From: Uloborus plumipes
Taxonomy: Eukaryota; Arthropoda; Arachnida; Araneae; Uloboridae
DNA: 64,000 bases
Direction of reading: 5' to 3'
NCBI GenBank assembly: GCA_038373865.1
Contig: JAXGGA010006562.1
Coordinates: forward strand, 1 to 64,000
Below, one piece after another: positions 42,442-54,545 of the stretch (within the stretch, counting starts at the first letter, position 1; each line of letters opens with the position of its first letter). Made by a program: the position numbers and the translations under genes. The notes beneath the pieces were generated by a model. The model did not search any database. It worked only from the letters and a program-made list of their open reading frames with translations, and had not been told where the DNA came from.

Positions 42442-43525
42442 CAGGGATGCACTGATAAGCAAATTAGCATATTACCAATTAATCGGTTGTTGATAATATC
42501 AGGATAATTTTTTATAGTATTTTTAGCAGTTTTTTTTCTTCCTTTTTTTGCAATCCGATTTGAGAAATAGTTACTGATTAATTTCTCTGAGCGAAGATTT
42601 ATTTATTTTTTCCTAATTTTCCTAAAGTAATTTCAAAAATTTAATCCAATTTCTTTGAACTGTGTTAATTATTTTAACTAGACATGAAAATTAAAACAAA
42701 AAAATTAAAAAGCACATTAATTTAGTGGTGGATTTATGTTTAAAAAATTAATTTTTGTTGTAGCTTTTTAATTTAAGGCATTTAATCTTTATGAAAATTG
42801 GAGGTGACCTAAACAAACTGCGCTGAGAAGAGAAGAATCGAAGCATGAAAAATGTTGCAACATTTTTCATATATGTATATTTATTCAAAATAGAAAAATT
42901 AATTTAATAAAAAACTAATATCAACTGTGAGGAAATGTTTTTTTATATTTCATTCTTTAAATGTTTTGGGTTTTTCTTTTTACTTACTACACTTTTGTAC
43001 AACGTGTTATACTTTTGTTTGCAGAAAATTAATTACTTCTTGTTTATAAATTTATTCATTGTAGTTTCTTGCTCAAGGCATGCTTTAAGTAAATCAATTT
43101 AAGGCATATTTATTCTCAATTGATCAGCAAAATTCGGTTGATATTAAATAAATAAAAATACTCATGCTTTCACATTCCAATGTAAAAGTTCAGGAATTTT
43201 AATTATTCCTTACAGTCTCTCATTAATATCAGCTGTGAGGGTTATCTTTTAATGTTCCATTTAGTTTTACACACTGTATGAATTATTTGTTCTGTTTTTA
43301 CTCCGTACACTTTCAAACTACATGCTATAGTAATAACTGCAGAAAAATACATTTATTTACTGTTAGTAAACTTATCCATCATGGTTTCTTGGTGAAAATA
43401 TAGTTTAAAAGTTATTATCAAAAAATATTTAATTAATCAGCAAAATTTCAACGATTGCTAATTCTCGGCCAAGTGGCCGATTATGGCCGATCAATGGGTA
43501 CTGCAGATTAATCGGGGCATCCCTA
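42442..43525. mobile_element. Non-autonomous hAT element
   Basis: Left end CAGGGATGCACTGATAAGC; right end on the other strand TAGGGATGCCCCGATTAATC. Exact 8-bp target duplication GTTTTGAC (42434-42441, 43526-43533). Subterminal TGGCCGATTATGGCCGATCA near the right end. 1,084 bp, no transposase frame. Confidence 0.88.
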
Positions 43526-43533
43526 GTTTTGAC

Positions 43534-44310
43534 ACATATTCATGACTTAAAAGATTGATATTTCAATCAAATCTCAACATCTGAAAAAAACTTTTTATGT
43601 TTTACAGATAAATATTCACAATATTCAACAGAATTAAACTATTAAATACACTTATACCTTTGTACTTGACGATTTTTACGCGTATTTACATAGAAAAAAT
43701 GTGAATAACCATTTTTTCTGAAAAATGATTCCTCATTAATAACTGAAATTAAAAAAATAAATTTGCATTTATCATTGCATCATTTGAGGGGAAAAGAGTG
43801 TGGTAACAAATAAATAGTAATTGAAACAGAAAACAACTTTTTCTTTTTTGCATTTTTTAAATTTCCTTGAAACTTCTTGTAACAAATCAACTTTATTTGA
43901 AATACAAAATCGATTTAATAAAACACCTAGTTCACACCAAAAAACGTTTTAAAACATGTTTTCCATAATTATGTTTTTTTAGATGCTTAGATTAGAACAA
44001 TTGATTTTAAAATGATAACTAATGACCGAATGATTAGGAATTATCTGAAATTTTTAGACTAAAAGTTAAGCAGATTTTTTTTTCTTAGCATGAATATTAA
44101 AATTACAAAACTAAACTTGCTGAAATTTATTAACCCATTCTGAAAGTAGTAAAGATTAAGGCTTGACACAGCAAAGTTTCATTCACCAAAAATTTCATGA
44201 TTTTTTCCCTTGAAGCTTTATTAAAATAGAAATACAACAGCAAATAAATAAATAAATAAATAATAAATATATAAGTACATGTAATTAAATACTTTTCCAC
44301 ACAGTAGTTA
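43534..44310. other. Intergenic, nothing recognised
   Basis: AT-rich, with an (AATA)n run at 44245-44270. Confidence 0.35.
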
Positions 44311-44452
44311 TCAGCATTGTTGATATTTGTCACACTCAATGAATTTTAAGAAGCCATTCTGGTCAAAAATGGTGTCTAGTCCACAAGTTTCAGGAACTTC
44401 TTCAAATCCTGATGAATCCTTCCATTGGGAACCATTATAACCAGAACGGTTT
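44311..44452 (-). CDS. Possible terminal exon, Cys-containing, family unknown
   Basis: On the minus strand, after a possible acceptor (CATTTAAAG), the frame reads NRSGYNGSQWKDSSGFEEVP, ETCGLDTIFDQNGFLKFIEC, DKYQQC, stop TGA (44311-44313). The composition is typical of a secreted or extracellular protein rather than of AT-rich noise. The upstream exon is not identified, the acceptor has a poor pyrimidine tract, and other frames here are also open over shorter distances. It could be a pseudogene. Confidence 0.33.
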
Positions 44453-45645
44453 CTTTAAATGGATTTCACAGTACAACAATGGATTCGATGGTGATTAATT
44501 GAAAAAATAGGAAAAGGTTTGTACATTTTTATACCAATGAGTGCTTTTAGTTAAAATATAGCTGCTTCGTGAAACAAAGGCATGATGAAACTTGCTGTCC
44601 AAATGCCCCCTGCACTAAACAATGTATATATGAAGTAATTAAAAGGACATGAAGTCAAGATAGGTTAGTTGTTAAAGTGGAACACACATCAATTATACTT
44701 TTGAATGGCTGCACAGAACTGGTAATATAGCTTTGGAAAATGAAAACTAGTGAACCTCCAACATATTAGGTTAGTTTAGTTGTAGCTTGAAACCTTCTCA
44801 AAAGAGTGAAAATTCCGTGACCAAGAGAAGTATATCAAAAAATTAGGGAAAACGCTAAAAAAAAATTTCCATCCAGCAAGTGAACAGCAATGGTTAAAAA
44901 CGGCACAAATACACCATGCAACTAACGAAACATGTTAAGAGAACATTTTCAGAAACTTATAAGAATATGCATTTTTCCTCTTATTTAGAATTTCGTTTAA
45001 GGAACATTATTTCATTGCTGATCAAGGGTTTTAGAAAAAAAAAATGACAAATACCAAGGTATAACTGTATATATTAAAAATCTACATATTTCTAACATTA
45101 CATAGAAGTTAATTTAATATTGCACATATTTTCAATACTAAGTATACCATTTCAAAAAAAGGCACCCATATTCGACAATGCAGTAAACCAGCTTTTCCCA
45201 AATTAAAGTTCTGTGGGAGAAAAATATTCCACCAATATGCTTTGCTGAAGTCAATTTAAATTCTCAATTGAAAGTAGTGGTACCAACCCAGTGCTGCTAA
45301 ATTCCGCATTTTTTGAGGTACTTTGGCTCTATATACTACATTATTTAGATACACATTTGTAATACTGATCAGCATTTAGGACAAGGAGAACCCAGGTTTT
45401 GATACATTTTTGAGGCACCTTCAACTGACATCTTATAAATGAGAGAACACAGTACATTTGCATACGTTGAACGCTGTTGCAAGAATTACTTGAATTTGCA
45501 AAGTATTAAATACGATAGAATTCAAACTATCTGAATTATGGCTATCCAAATGAAAAATATTTACCTTTCATTTCTCTTTGTAGGATGAAAAATTCATTGT
45601 TTTGTTTTACATTACAATGATAATTTAATTGCACACAAATCTCAA
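44453..45645. other. Intergenic, nothing recognised
   Basis: No exon with splice signals or transposon ends was recognised. Confidence 0.3.
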
Positions 45646-45653
45646 AGTTAAAT

Positions 45654-45938
45654 CAAGGGCGGATACAAGGGAGGGGCGATCGACCCTCCCTTGGGGGAGG
45701 GACTCTTCTCCAGCAGTTTTTAGATTTTTAAGTTCAAAAAAGGCAATTTTAGTTGATCTTTGATGATTTTTTGGGAAAGGGTGCGGGGATGTGGGGCTCT
45801 CATCTGGAAATTTTTCGAAATGGAAAATCAAACATTTGTAATCAACATGTGTTAACAAGGATGCATGGCGAAAAAATGGGCAAGTAAGAAAAAAAAATCA
45901 AACGCCCCTCCCTTGGAACATTTCTGGATCCGCCCTTG
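45654..45938 (+). mobile_element. hAT MITE (CAAGGGCGGATACAAGGG), complete
   Basis: Starts CAAGGGCGGATACAAGGGAG and ends ATTTCTGGATCCGCCCTTG. Exact 8-bp duplication AGTTAAAT (45646-45653, 45939-45946). 285 bp, non-coding; the minus frame 45625-45858 is a shadow. Same family as 61453-61748, 29280-29466 and 27150-27265. Confidence 0.92.
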
Positions 45939-45946
45939 AGTTAAAT

Positions 45947-47118
45947 TGATCTACATGAAAAAAAAAAACAAAAAACACATAACTACTTTTTTTTAAAACC
46001 TTAAAAAATAAGTTATGCATTTTTCACATTAAATATGAGTCAAACAACATTGGACTTTGCAATGGAGCAATAAATAAGGATAAAACTTAACTTCATGGCA
46101 CAGATTGCAAAAAATAAATAAAAGAGTAAATGAGACTTTTAGATGGGACAGATTTTAAGGGTCACTATGATCCCTTCAATAAAACCAAATTTTACAAAAA
46201 CATTTTTACATAACAATTTATATTTAGTTTCCTGTCAGACATTAGGTTATTAATCCTCTCTGGTCTCAATTATTTGAAGCTTTTTATGGTATTCATTCAT
46301 CTACTTCAAAAAAAAAGGGGGGGGGGGGCTCTTTGAGGACTTACTTCCTGGAGGATAAGACTTGACAGCAGGTGAAAATTTTTCTTGAAGAACCAAATGA
46401 GTTTCAGAGCATTTTGGACTGAAACATTAAATTTTAAAATCAAGGTTTCAATTAAAACTAAATTTTCAGTTGGGAAAAAGACTATTTTATGCAGTTGTTA
46501 TTAATTTCAAAAAATGCGTTTTGAAAAAGAAAAAAAAAGCCGTTAAAGGTCAAAACGTATGGAAGGCATGACAGGTTAAACAAAGTTAAGCACATATCTG
46601 TACCTCAGCACCAACCTGAATTTAAGTCCAAAAATGACAATTTCCAGGTTATTAACTGCATTATATGAAGAATCATGTTCTGCATTGAGCCTAGCAATGT
46701 AATTCTCTTCGAAATAAATAAATAAATAAAAAGCTTTTATAACTGCTTATCACTGTTATGAGAGCTCAAGTCCCAACTTTTACATGCACCAGACAAAGGT
46801 TTCCACTCTCCCTGCAAAGTAGTCAGGACCGTCATTTCAAGTGTTTTCGGGGGGAGAGGCAAAGGGGGCAAATACAATGCAATTTCGTCGGAAATCAACA
46901 AAACCAAGCCCACTTACATGCAAATACATTGATTTCTCAAAGCCAAATGGGGGGGTGGGGGGGGCTTAATGTGGGGCCTGAAAGTTGTACTAAATGACTT
47001 GCATTGGTCTTGCTTTGAGATACAGATATTAGCATTTAATAACCTTTCAGCAGTAACTAGCTCTAGCTGCATTTAGTCAAATAATTACTTTACAAAATTC
47101 AGCAGAAAAAAAAGCACA
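45947..47118. other. Intergenic, nothing recognised
   Basis: Includes G-runs at 46316-46328 and 46948-46965. The 79-codon frame at 46758-46997 crosses a G-run and has no motif. Confidence 0.35.
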
Positions 47119-47120
47119 TA

Positions 47121-48050
47121 TGGGTGATTCTCCAAAATCCGAACAATATGATGTCCCCGTAGGACAGCACAAAAATTATTTGACCTAGAAAGTTTTTTTA
47201 TTTTTTTAATTGTTAGAAATACTTATTCTGACGTTATTCAACTCATATTAAAGCAAGTTTTCATTTATTTTTTTCTACAAAAATTTTTGAATAGCCAAAA
47301 AGTCACCTTTTTTGCGTGTCCCACCCTGTTTCTAAAATGTAAATAAAATATTTTAAAATTTTACGTGAACATTGCACAATTTCACTTGTAGTGTTGAATT
47401 ATGTATAGTTATGAGTGTAATATAGTGTTGTTTTACCTTATTTAAATGATTATATAATCAGGTACATCATTTTGAAGTTTGTCCCCAGATTGCATGTCCC
47501 TCTCCTGGCCTACAAATTGGTTCAATTATTAAAGGCAAAAAGAAGGAAATTTGAATCTTCAGTACTATAACACTGTTTATTCTCATCACTTCTTTGAACT
47601 CATGGAGTATTTTGTTTATAGAATGTGTCTGCTGTTCGTATTATTATTCCTTAGTTCAAAATGAGGTATGTAACATTTTCGATGTCCCTCTCCTGGCCAA
47701 CATTTCTGTTCTAAATAAAATAAAAAGAATAATTCTGCCTGCAGTGTGTAATTGAGTTAAGAGGATAAAAGAGAAAAATACCATTATTTACCTTCTATAT
47801 AACTCCGGGTAGAAATATCAGCCTTTTTTGATTAAAATGTCCCTCTCCTGGCGCAAAAACAAAAAAAATGCCACTCTAGCATTACTTTTAAAGCACTGGT
47901 AATCTGGCATACTTAAAGTGAGTTCCCTCTATTTTTCTCTTAATAAGCTCCTAACAAAGAGTAAGTATGATTTTTTTTAGATTTTTTTAAGCATTTTTAT
48001 TTTTATAGAGTTTGTGAGTTGAAAATGCCAGGTTTTTGGAAAATCACCCA
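47121..48050. mobile_element. TA-flanked element with internal ATGTCCCTCTCCTGGC repeats
   Basis: Ends TGGGTGATTCTCCAAAA and, on the other strand, TGGGTGATTTTCCAAAA, both next to TA. The 16-mer ATGTCCCTCTCCTGGC recurs exactly at 47494, 47682 and 47837, with weaker forms at 47152 and 47314. 930 bp, no open frame. Confidence 0.75.
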
Positions 48051-48052
48051 TA

Positions 48053-49598
48053 TCCTTCTTTTTTCCCTTTTTACTCCTTTTTTGGGTTTTGGAAACAAAG
48101 CAAAACTATAGCATGTAAATTGCATTAAATAAAACAATGATTGCTCGAATTCTGTGCAAGGAGCATATCCCATCTTTCAGAACGTCTATACAAACATATG
48201 CTTATTCCATGGTAGTTTTGAACGTGGCTCCACTAAATGCCACTATGCTTACTGGCTGTAACAGTTTCTGAAAAAGCTACCTATACTATAGAGATAAGAG
48301 TTTCCTCCATTTGTAGCTAGAGCCCTATGTAGCTAACAACTTCCGTGCCAACATGTGAAAAAAAAAAGTATGTCATATTCAAAACCAATAGCTACAGACT
48401 CGTTGTTCATACATGTTTGTTTCTTTTTTTAAATAAGTAAGTGAGTTTCATTACTCCAAAAGATTTCTTCGTCTGCAACATGTATTTGCGTTGGCGGTAA
48501 ATTTTTTCCTACAACGTCTTGTTAAAATTTCACATTTTAAATATCAACGTAACTTAAAAAATTCTAGCTGTCGATTAATAGAATTTGAACTTTTTTTTTT
48601 TTTTAAAGATTTTAATAATTCTATCTTTAAATTCATCGAAGAAATTTCAAATAGAATATTAAAATTATATTTTGTAGCGCATTTTGATTGATAGGCCTTT
48701 ATGCCTATGAGAAAAACAAGTTGTGCGATTTCATCTATGTTTCCGCTATCTACAGGGGTTGCTACCACCAGTATAGATCTAGTACAGCCATGGTTTGAAC
48801 CATACTGAAGCAAACTTTGATAGCATTAAAAATACTGATTCATTTAACACAATAAAATACCAAACAATGTCTGCAGTTACAAAAAAAAATTTTTTTTTTT
48901 TTTATAAAGGCACATCTTTTTAGATAAAAATGCTAGACGTAAATTAGATCACAAGTTTTTCTTTTTTTACAAAATTTTCTTTTACAAATATTTCTATTGG
49001 TTTAAGGCGAAATAAAGGTTTAAGTAGCATCTTAACTATAGCCAATTCAATATTCTTATTTTGTTCATTGGCTAAAGAAGAGAAAAATGTTTTCAGAGAT
49101 TTGCAATAATTTTTGTTTTTGTATATTCTCAAATTTAAAGCATGTTCTTTTTTTCCCCGATAATTTTTTCTTAAGCTGAAAACATTTCAAAACAAAAAAT
49201 ATTATTTTAAAAAAGTTTTTTTTTCGTTGGAAGAAAGTAATTAAATAAGTGTGATAATAATATTAGTAATAGAATTATTTTTTCTAATGACTTTCATCAT
49301 AAAGAGGGATATTATTACAGTAAAGATGATGTGATAAAACTTCATTTTAATTCGCAGAAATATGTATGTATGTACATATATAAATATATACCGTCGAACT
49401 CGCTTATAAAAAACCATGATTCATCGAGGCACCACTGGTTCAGTTGACTTCTTTTCGATAAAAATGAAATCAATTTCCCACATTGCACAGTTTTGCCTTA
49501 TCTCTCACCCCAATCTCAATAATATTAGGATTAAAAAAAAGCATTTTATGCAAGCAAAATAGTTAAGCATGGCAGTCCATTTTAGTTAGCATATCAAA
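48053..49598. other. 3' flank of the aminotransferase gene
   Basis: No exon recognised. ATTAAA on the minus strand near 49350 could be the polyadenylation signal, about 250 bp after the stop. At 49392-49460 CCGTCGAACTCGCTTATAA resembles one end of a common arthropod MITE type; no partner end was found. Confidence 0.35.
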
Positions 49599-49758
49599 TC
49601 ATTCATAAGCTTGCCAAAAGCAGGGATTTTCTTCAGCTCTGGATTGAAAGTCTGATATTGCTTGGCACAATCTACGTACAGCAGATAAGAGTACATCTAG
49701 AGGGTAGAAACTGATACAAATGCGGATGTAATTGGCAAACTTTCCTGAAGGAGAAGCT
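49599..49758 (-). CDS. PLP-dependent aminotransferase, terminal exon (9 of 9 seen)
   Basis: Acceptor TAATTTCAG on the minus strand; stop TGA at 49599-49601. Completes an Arg codon and reads ASPSGKFANYIRICISFYPL, DVLLSAVRRLCQAISDFQSR, AEENPCFWQAYE. In class I/II aminotransferases the Arg of NYIRICIS binds the substrate alpha-carboxylate (residue 340 of the partial protein), and the FYP...RLCxAI segment closes the small C-terminal domain. No peroxisomal, ER-retention or other sorting tail is seen. Confidence 0.93.
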
Positions 49759-50240
49759 CTGAAATTATATTACAAGAATTAGTCTTAAAAATTATGCGAC
49801 AAGTCTTAAAAATAACAGTTCTGCTATAGTTTTGAACTGTGGTCAGCATTTTAGACATTCAATTGCACCAAAAACAGGACTTTGTCAGCAACAGCAAAGT
49901 CAAGAACTGAGGATAGCTATCAATGTCTTCTTGATACTTTTCCTCTAATTCTGTACTTCACAGCATGAAAACTTAAGGTTACCATATGTTGCTAGTCGCT
50001 ATATAGCCATTGGCACCCTAGAAACCCTCACACCTACTGATTTTTATTGGTTTTATCACATTTAAATGCCATGGCAAGATATGGTGAGTAAGTCAATGAG
50101 ACTTCCATAATTTCAACAAAGGAACTGAAAGGATGGTGATTCTCCAGTATCTTGCACTCAAGGTAGCTCTTAGCGATCCCCCTCCCCAATACTTTCAGCC
50201 CCACAGATTTTACTAGCAAGTACTCTGCATGAACTTGATT
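49759..50240. other. Aminotransferase last intron, left part
   Basis: No transposon ends or extra exon recognised before the SINE fragments starting at 50241. Confidence 0.35.
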
Positions 50241-50315
50241 GCGCCCTTCAGGGCCCTATCCCGGTTAAACCACGAAGTTGTGGTAGGTACGGGGGACCCT
50301 GGAGGTGTGAAATGA
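50241..50315 (+). mobile_element. Tail fragment of the SINE at 24894
   Basis: CAGGGCCCTATCCCGGTTAA, then ACCACGAAGTTGTGGTAGGT and ACGGGGGACCCTGGAGGTGT match the 3' part of the complete SINE (other strand there). The tRNA head is missing. Confidence 0.75.
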
Positions 50316-50337
50316 AATGCATGAACTTGATGGATGG

Positions 50338-50403
50338 TTGTTGGTGAGCCCGGAATTCTCTGATTCCAAATCCAGCATCTTATCCACTAGGCTGCCCATG
50401 ACC
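50338..50403 (-). other. Second tRNA-like SINE head, degraded
   Basis: On the minus strand: ATGGGCAGCCTAGTGGATAA, then GATGCTGGATTTGGAATCAG and AATTCCGGGCTCACC. GCCTAGTGGATAAGATGCTGG resembles an A-box region of a tRNA-derived SINE; the B box is worn. Confidence 0.45.
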
Positions 50404-51167
50404 AGTTGCTGCACAGAATAAGGGAAGAGGCCAAAGACTTCCTACATGGAAAATCGAATCAAGGTCACCTGAATGAAAAACATCAACCCCAACCACTCGA
50501 CCACATGACTGTTTTTGTTTTGAAAATATAGCAAAGTAAATTACAGAAATTGGCACACTTAAAAGTTTTAGTCATGAATTTTATAGTTTGCATTAAAAAA
50601 TAAAGTTGTTTTAGAATTGTTTGTAGTAAAGTTGTTTTTGAGTTATGGGACATACATACGCACATACGTACCTACATACAGAACAGACGTCACGAGAAAA
50701 CTTGTCGTAATTAACTCAGGGGTGGTTGAAAAGGATTTTTCAGCTGCTCATATGTTGGTAGGTACATATTCAAGTGCTGACAGGTCAAAAAAACGATTCA
50801 AAATCCATTCGGGGGTGAGCAAAATCAAAATTTAGACCCAAATTTGAGTGAATTTTTTTTCGCGATCACAATACTTCCTTTACTACGTAAAAGGAAGTAA
50901 AAAAGCTGTTTAAAAGTGAAGTAACAGAAAATATAGATAAACTGCCCTTTATAAATAGTACAAGCTGAAATGAAAACATAGTATCCAGGAGGGGAAATGT
51001 TTTTTCTTCTAAAAAAGGCCCTTTTCAATCTCATTGTAACAGAAGCTCAACTATTGTATATAAATCCAAACTATGCATGTACTATATCATTAACAAATAA
51101 AATTTATATGATTCATGCATTCAAAACAGCACTTTTGTTTTTGTTGTAGTTGTGACCTTAGTAAATG

Positions 51168-51353
51168 CTAGGGAAAGACTGGGTGCCATTGGGTCAAGAG
51201 GCTGGACTTAGTTTACTTTATTTACATACCAGACAACACAAAAAAGATTTACTGCACAAAGAGAAGGAAACAACACCCAGGGCACTGATGGGAATCGAAC
51301 CCACATCCTCCGGTTTACAAAGCTTAAATTCTACCGTAGAGCCACGGATCCCC
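51168..51353 (-). mobile_element. SINE with tRNA-Thr-like head
   Basis: On the minus strand: GGGGATCCGTGGCTCTACGG, TAGAATTTAAGCTTTGTAAA, CCGGAGGATGTGGGTTCGAT, TCCC. The B box GGGTTCGATTCCC (51290-51302) is perfect, and the loop TTTGTAA would carry a TGT (Thr) anticodon. A tail unrelated to tRNA follows to about 51168. A stand-alone tRNA gene is unlikely because the acceptor-stem halves do not pair. Confidence 0.65.
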
Positions 51354-52158
51354 ACAATGGCACTATTAATAACATTAATAGTTTGATCGACAGAAATATG
51401 TTCAGAAAAGCTGGGAAACAGAAAATATTAATCAAGAAATGAAAACTTAAACAATCAAGTATGTATTAGGCATTTTAAAAACACAGCACATGAACTAAAG
51501 TAATGAATCAACCGGATTTTTTTTTCAGGGGGATATGGTTAGTTGTGGTGGTTTTCTATGGTCAAAGAAGGAAATTTTCTATTTCTCAGTTGGGGGAGGG
51601 GGGGGGGGTCCCCTAAATTTTAATCTTGAATACACACCCTACACTTAAGATCTGCTTCCTCCTTAGTGGGTGAAAGTACTGCATACAACCAAGAAATTAA
51701 CATTAAGAAGTTTCAAAAAATGTCATGAGTTAAAATACTCCAACATTAAAATTGTCATAAATATCCAAAAACAAATAAAAGGCAATTTCTCAACCAACAA
51801 AGAAAAAAAAATTGAGGGCAGAAACAAGAAACTTAGTTAAATATCTGAAACAATTTAAAACTTAAAGACAATATTGAAAGTGATGAAATTTAAGCAATAA
51901 TAAGTTCTAACTCATAACAGGGATTAAGACCTCACGAATGTCTTTCAATTTATTGCTAATTTTGCTCCTTTAAACATTATCACTGGAGGTTCTAATGCTC
52001 TTAATATTTTCTCAAATTGTGAAATAAGTTTTTAGCTTCTTCCACATAAACTTGTTGGGAAATCATCTTTTATTAGTTAAAATTTAAAAAATAATTCACA
52101 CGTCAACATGTTTCAAATATGTAGGGGAAAAAATGTACAGCAAATTAAAAATACTTAC
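51354..52158. other. Intron sequence, nothing recognised
   Basis: AT-rich, with a G-run at 51594-51608. Confidence 0.35.
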
Positions 52159-52262
52159 CTCTGACCAGGCATAAAATCAACTTGATATTCTCGGACAGCG
52201 AATAGTCTCAAATTAGAAGCAGAAACTGATTCAGGTAATTCAATCCACAAGAAATAACCACC
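52159..52262 (-). CDS. PLP-dependent aminotransferase, exon 8
   Basis: Acceptor CACTTAG, donor GTAAGT. Reads GGYFLWIELPESVSASNLRL, FAVREYQVDFMPGQ and shares a codon with the last exon. GGYFLWIELP is the conserved start of the C-terminal domain in this aminotransferase family. Confidence 0.95.
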
Positions 52263-52841
52263 CTAAGTGAAAATTCAAAAGAGTTTAATCCATAAATGTT
52301 TCGCAAATTATCAGACATTTAATGCTGAAATTACAACAATATGAGCCATTACGAGGTGGCCAATATGAGCCACCTCTAATTAATGTGATCTAAATGGTAA
52401 AAGATTTAAATTACATTTACTTTCAGAAATGAAATTATGAGAAACAAAAATCTAGCTCTTCACCACTTCAAAGATGTGTTGTTCTGTGTTGATACCAATT
52501 TGTTTACGTAAGCGACACTTAAAAGCCAAGTCCTGTCAACAATTTTCATTCAAAATCTTCTATCCTCTAAAGTTAAAAGCCTGAATTGCTACTTTTTACA
52601 TTTATCTTACTAAAGTGTTCAACATCTGGATTAACAAAACTATGATTATTGTGTTACCCTACACCAATCACTAACTGCAGACACAAACAGATACAAATGA
52701 ACCCAATTCATATTTTTCTACAAACTAAATCAAATTCTTTTTTCTTTAGTGGCTGGTCTAAAACCATGAAATCTACAGGCAAAAGCTAAAAACTAGAGTG
52801 AGAAGGAAAAAGTGTATGTCCATTCTGGTTCTTGGGACATC

Positions 52842-52883
<42 letters not shown>

Positions 52884-53681
52884 AAAAAAAACATAGAATT
52901 ATTTCATTTTCCTATGTAGCTTTTTTAGAAGATGGTTTTAGATCAGAAAAAATATTTAATTTCCAGCTTTCCCTTTCTCCCACTACACAAATGATGCTAC
53001 GCACTGATGTTTTACACGCACTGTAGTGGACATACTGTTAGTAATATGTTAAACTGTTTTAAGTATTTTTTCTGATTATGAATTTTAAGCTGCACAAAAT
53101 CCATGATAAAATATTACACCCTGGCAACAGAAATGACACAACCTACAAAAAAAAAAAAAAAAACCCCGGCATTGGAGGAATCAAGGCTTAATGCAGTATT
53201 ACTTTTAACTGATTTATTCTCAGGAATACTACAATAAGCAAAATATTTACGATATGTTTACTGATTAGCTTTTTAAAGGTCTAAATTAATGAGTTTAAAA
53301 AAAAATACTTTTCCTAATTTAGGTATTTCATTCATGTATCACTGAATAAAATATCTGTATGTCATCTCATGCCAGTTACATAAACTAACTTTGTCCATTT
53401 TATGACAAGAAAAAACAATAAACTTAAGTTGAAATCGATAAGTGGTATGCTTTTCCAAATTTTTAAGTTGTGTCACATCTGTTGCTTGGGTACATTACCA
53501 TAGAAAAAGGTTGTGACACTACATAAAAATATGAAACTTAAAAAAATTCTGTGCTAAAATACTTCAAATAAGATTCTTTAAAAAATATAAAACAAAAGAG
53601 AAAGATTATCAGTATTGAAAAACTTGTGACAGTGATATTTTTTAAAAGTAAACCATGTAAAATAAACAAAATGGAAGAAAC
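52263..53681. other. Aminotransferase intron 7
   Basis: AT-rich; apart from the (AC)n at 52845 no feature was recognised. Confidence 0.35.
52845..52879 (+). repeat. (AC)n microsatellite
   Basis: About 17 perfect units within an aminotransferase intron. Confidence 0.95.
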
Positions 53682-53756
53682 CTTTGCTGGAGATTTCAAA
53701 TGGCATTCAGGTGGAAGCTCTTCCCGGAGTAGTTCTGCAGTGGCCTCCATGTGAGT
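53682..53756 (-). CDS. PLP-dependent aminotransferase, exon 7
   Basis: Acceptor TTTTTATGCAG, donor AAAG/GTTTCT. 25 codons, phase 0 on both sides: THMEATAELLREELPPECHL, KSPAK. Continues the long helix after LQKVKNIYK, leading into GGYFLW. Confidence 0.9.
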
Positions 53757-53960
53757 CTGCATAAAAACAAGAAGAAAAGTTGAAACTAAGGTCTACTACA
53801 AGTATAAATATTTATGTAGTATACATACATATAAAAAAAATTTTTGTTTCCATCCTCTCACTCCAGAATTATAAGTTTTCTTACTTATATCTGTTCAGGG
53901 AACACAAAACTTTATAAACAGTGGCATATAATACACATTAGTGAATTTAGCTGCTCATAA

Positions 53961-53980
53961 CACACACACACACACACACA
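53961..53980 (+). repeat. (CA)n microsatellite
   Basis: Ten perfect CA units in the next intron. Confidence 0.95.
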
Positions 53981-54225
53981 TATAAACATTCATTGCTTAT
54001 TTAAAGACCAAAAAAAAAGAGCTTATACTTACAAGTGAAAGAATTGCAATACTTATGTTAAAAATTTACATAAATGCCTCATTCCTTTCTTTACTTTTTT
54101 TAAAAATTAATTTTAATTAAAAGAAACTAACAATTCTTAACTTGTATAACATTTCACCAATAAATAACCAGGCATTTTTTATCTTTTTTCTGAAAAATTT
54201 TTAAATGAAACTAATTTTCACTTAC

Positions 54226-54340
54226 CTTATATATATTTTTAACTTTTTGTAAATGAGTGTTCATCTTTCCCAGTGCAATTAGACTAGTTATAATACCAGA
54301 GGTAAATGTATTTAGACCACCACCACTCAATAAAACAGAG
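54226..54340 (-). CDS. PLP-dependent aminotransferase, exon 6
   Basis: Acceptor CTTTATTTTAG, donor GTAAGT. Reads (F)SVLLSGGGLNTFTSGIIT, SLIALGKMNTHLQKVKNIYK. The SGGGLNTFTSGI block follows the PLP-lysine region in this family and helps form the dimer interface and active site. Confidence 0.95.
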
Positions 54341-54422
54341 CTAAAATAAAGTTACACTAATGTAATTTCACCAGCCCAATGTTGTTTCCTTTAAGTATAA
54401 AGATAAAATTGTAAAAACTTAC

Positions 54423-54545
54423 AAAGTTTGTAACTTTTCAATAGCCCATTTTGGAGCTTCTAACCAGCCGATTCTAAGACCGGGTCCTAAGATTTTTGAA
54501 AAAGAGCCATTTGAGATTATATTACCAATATAATCTGGATGTGAT
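54423..54545 (-). CDS. PLP-dependent aminotransferase, exon 5 (PLP lysine)
   Basis: Acceptor TTTTCTCTAG, donor GTAAGT. Reads (K)[57 protein letters not shown] contains the lysine that forms the Schiff base with pyridoxal phosphate (residue 206 of the partial protein) and the Arg that holds the phosphate. This is the diagnostic motif of the aminoadipate-aminotransferase/YjiR-like group of class I/II. Confidence 0.97.

Noticed and set aside
51165..51386. Candidate functional tRNA-Thr gene
   Set aside because: The boxes are good but the acceptor stem does not pair and a SINE tail follows.
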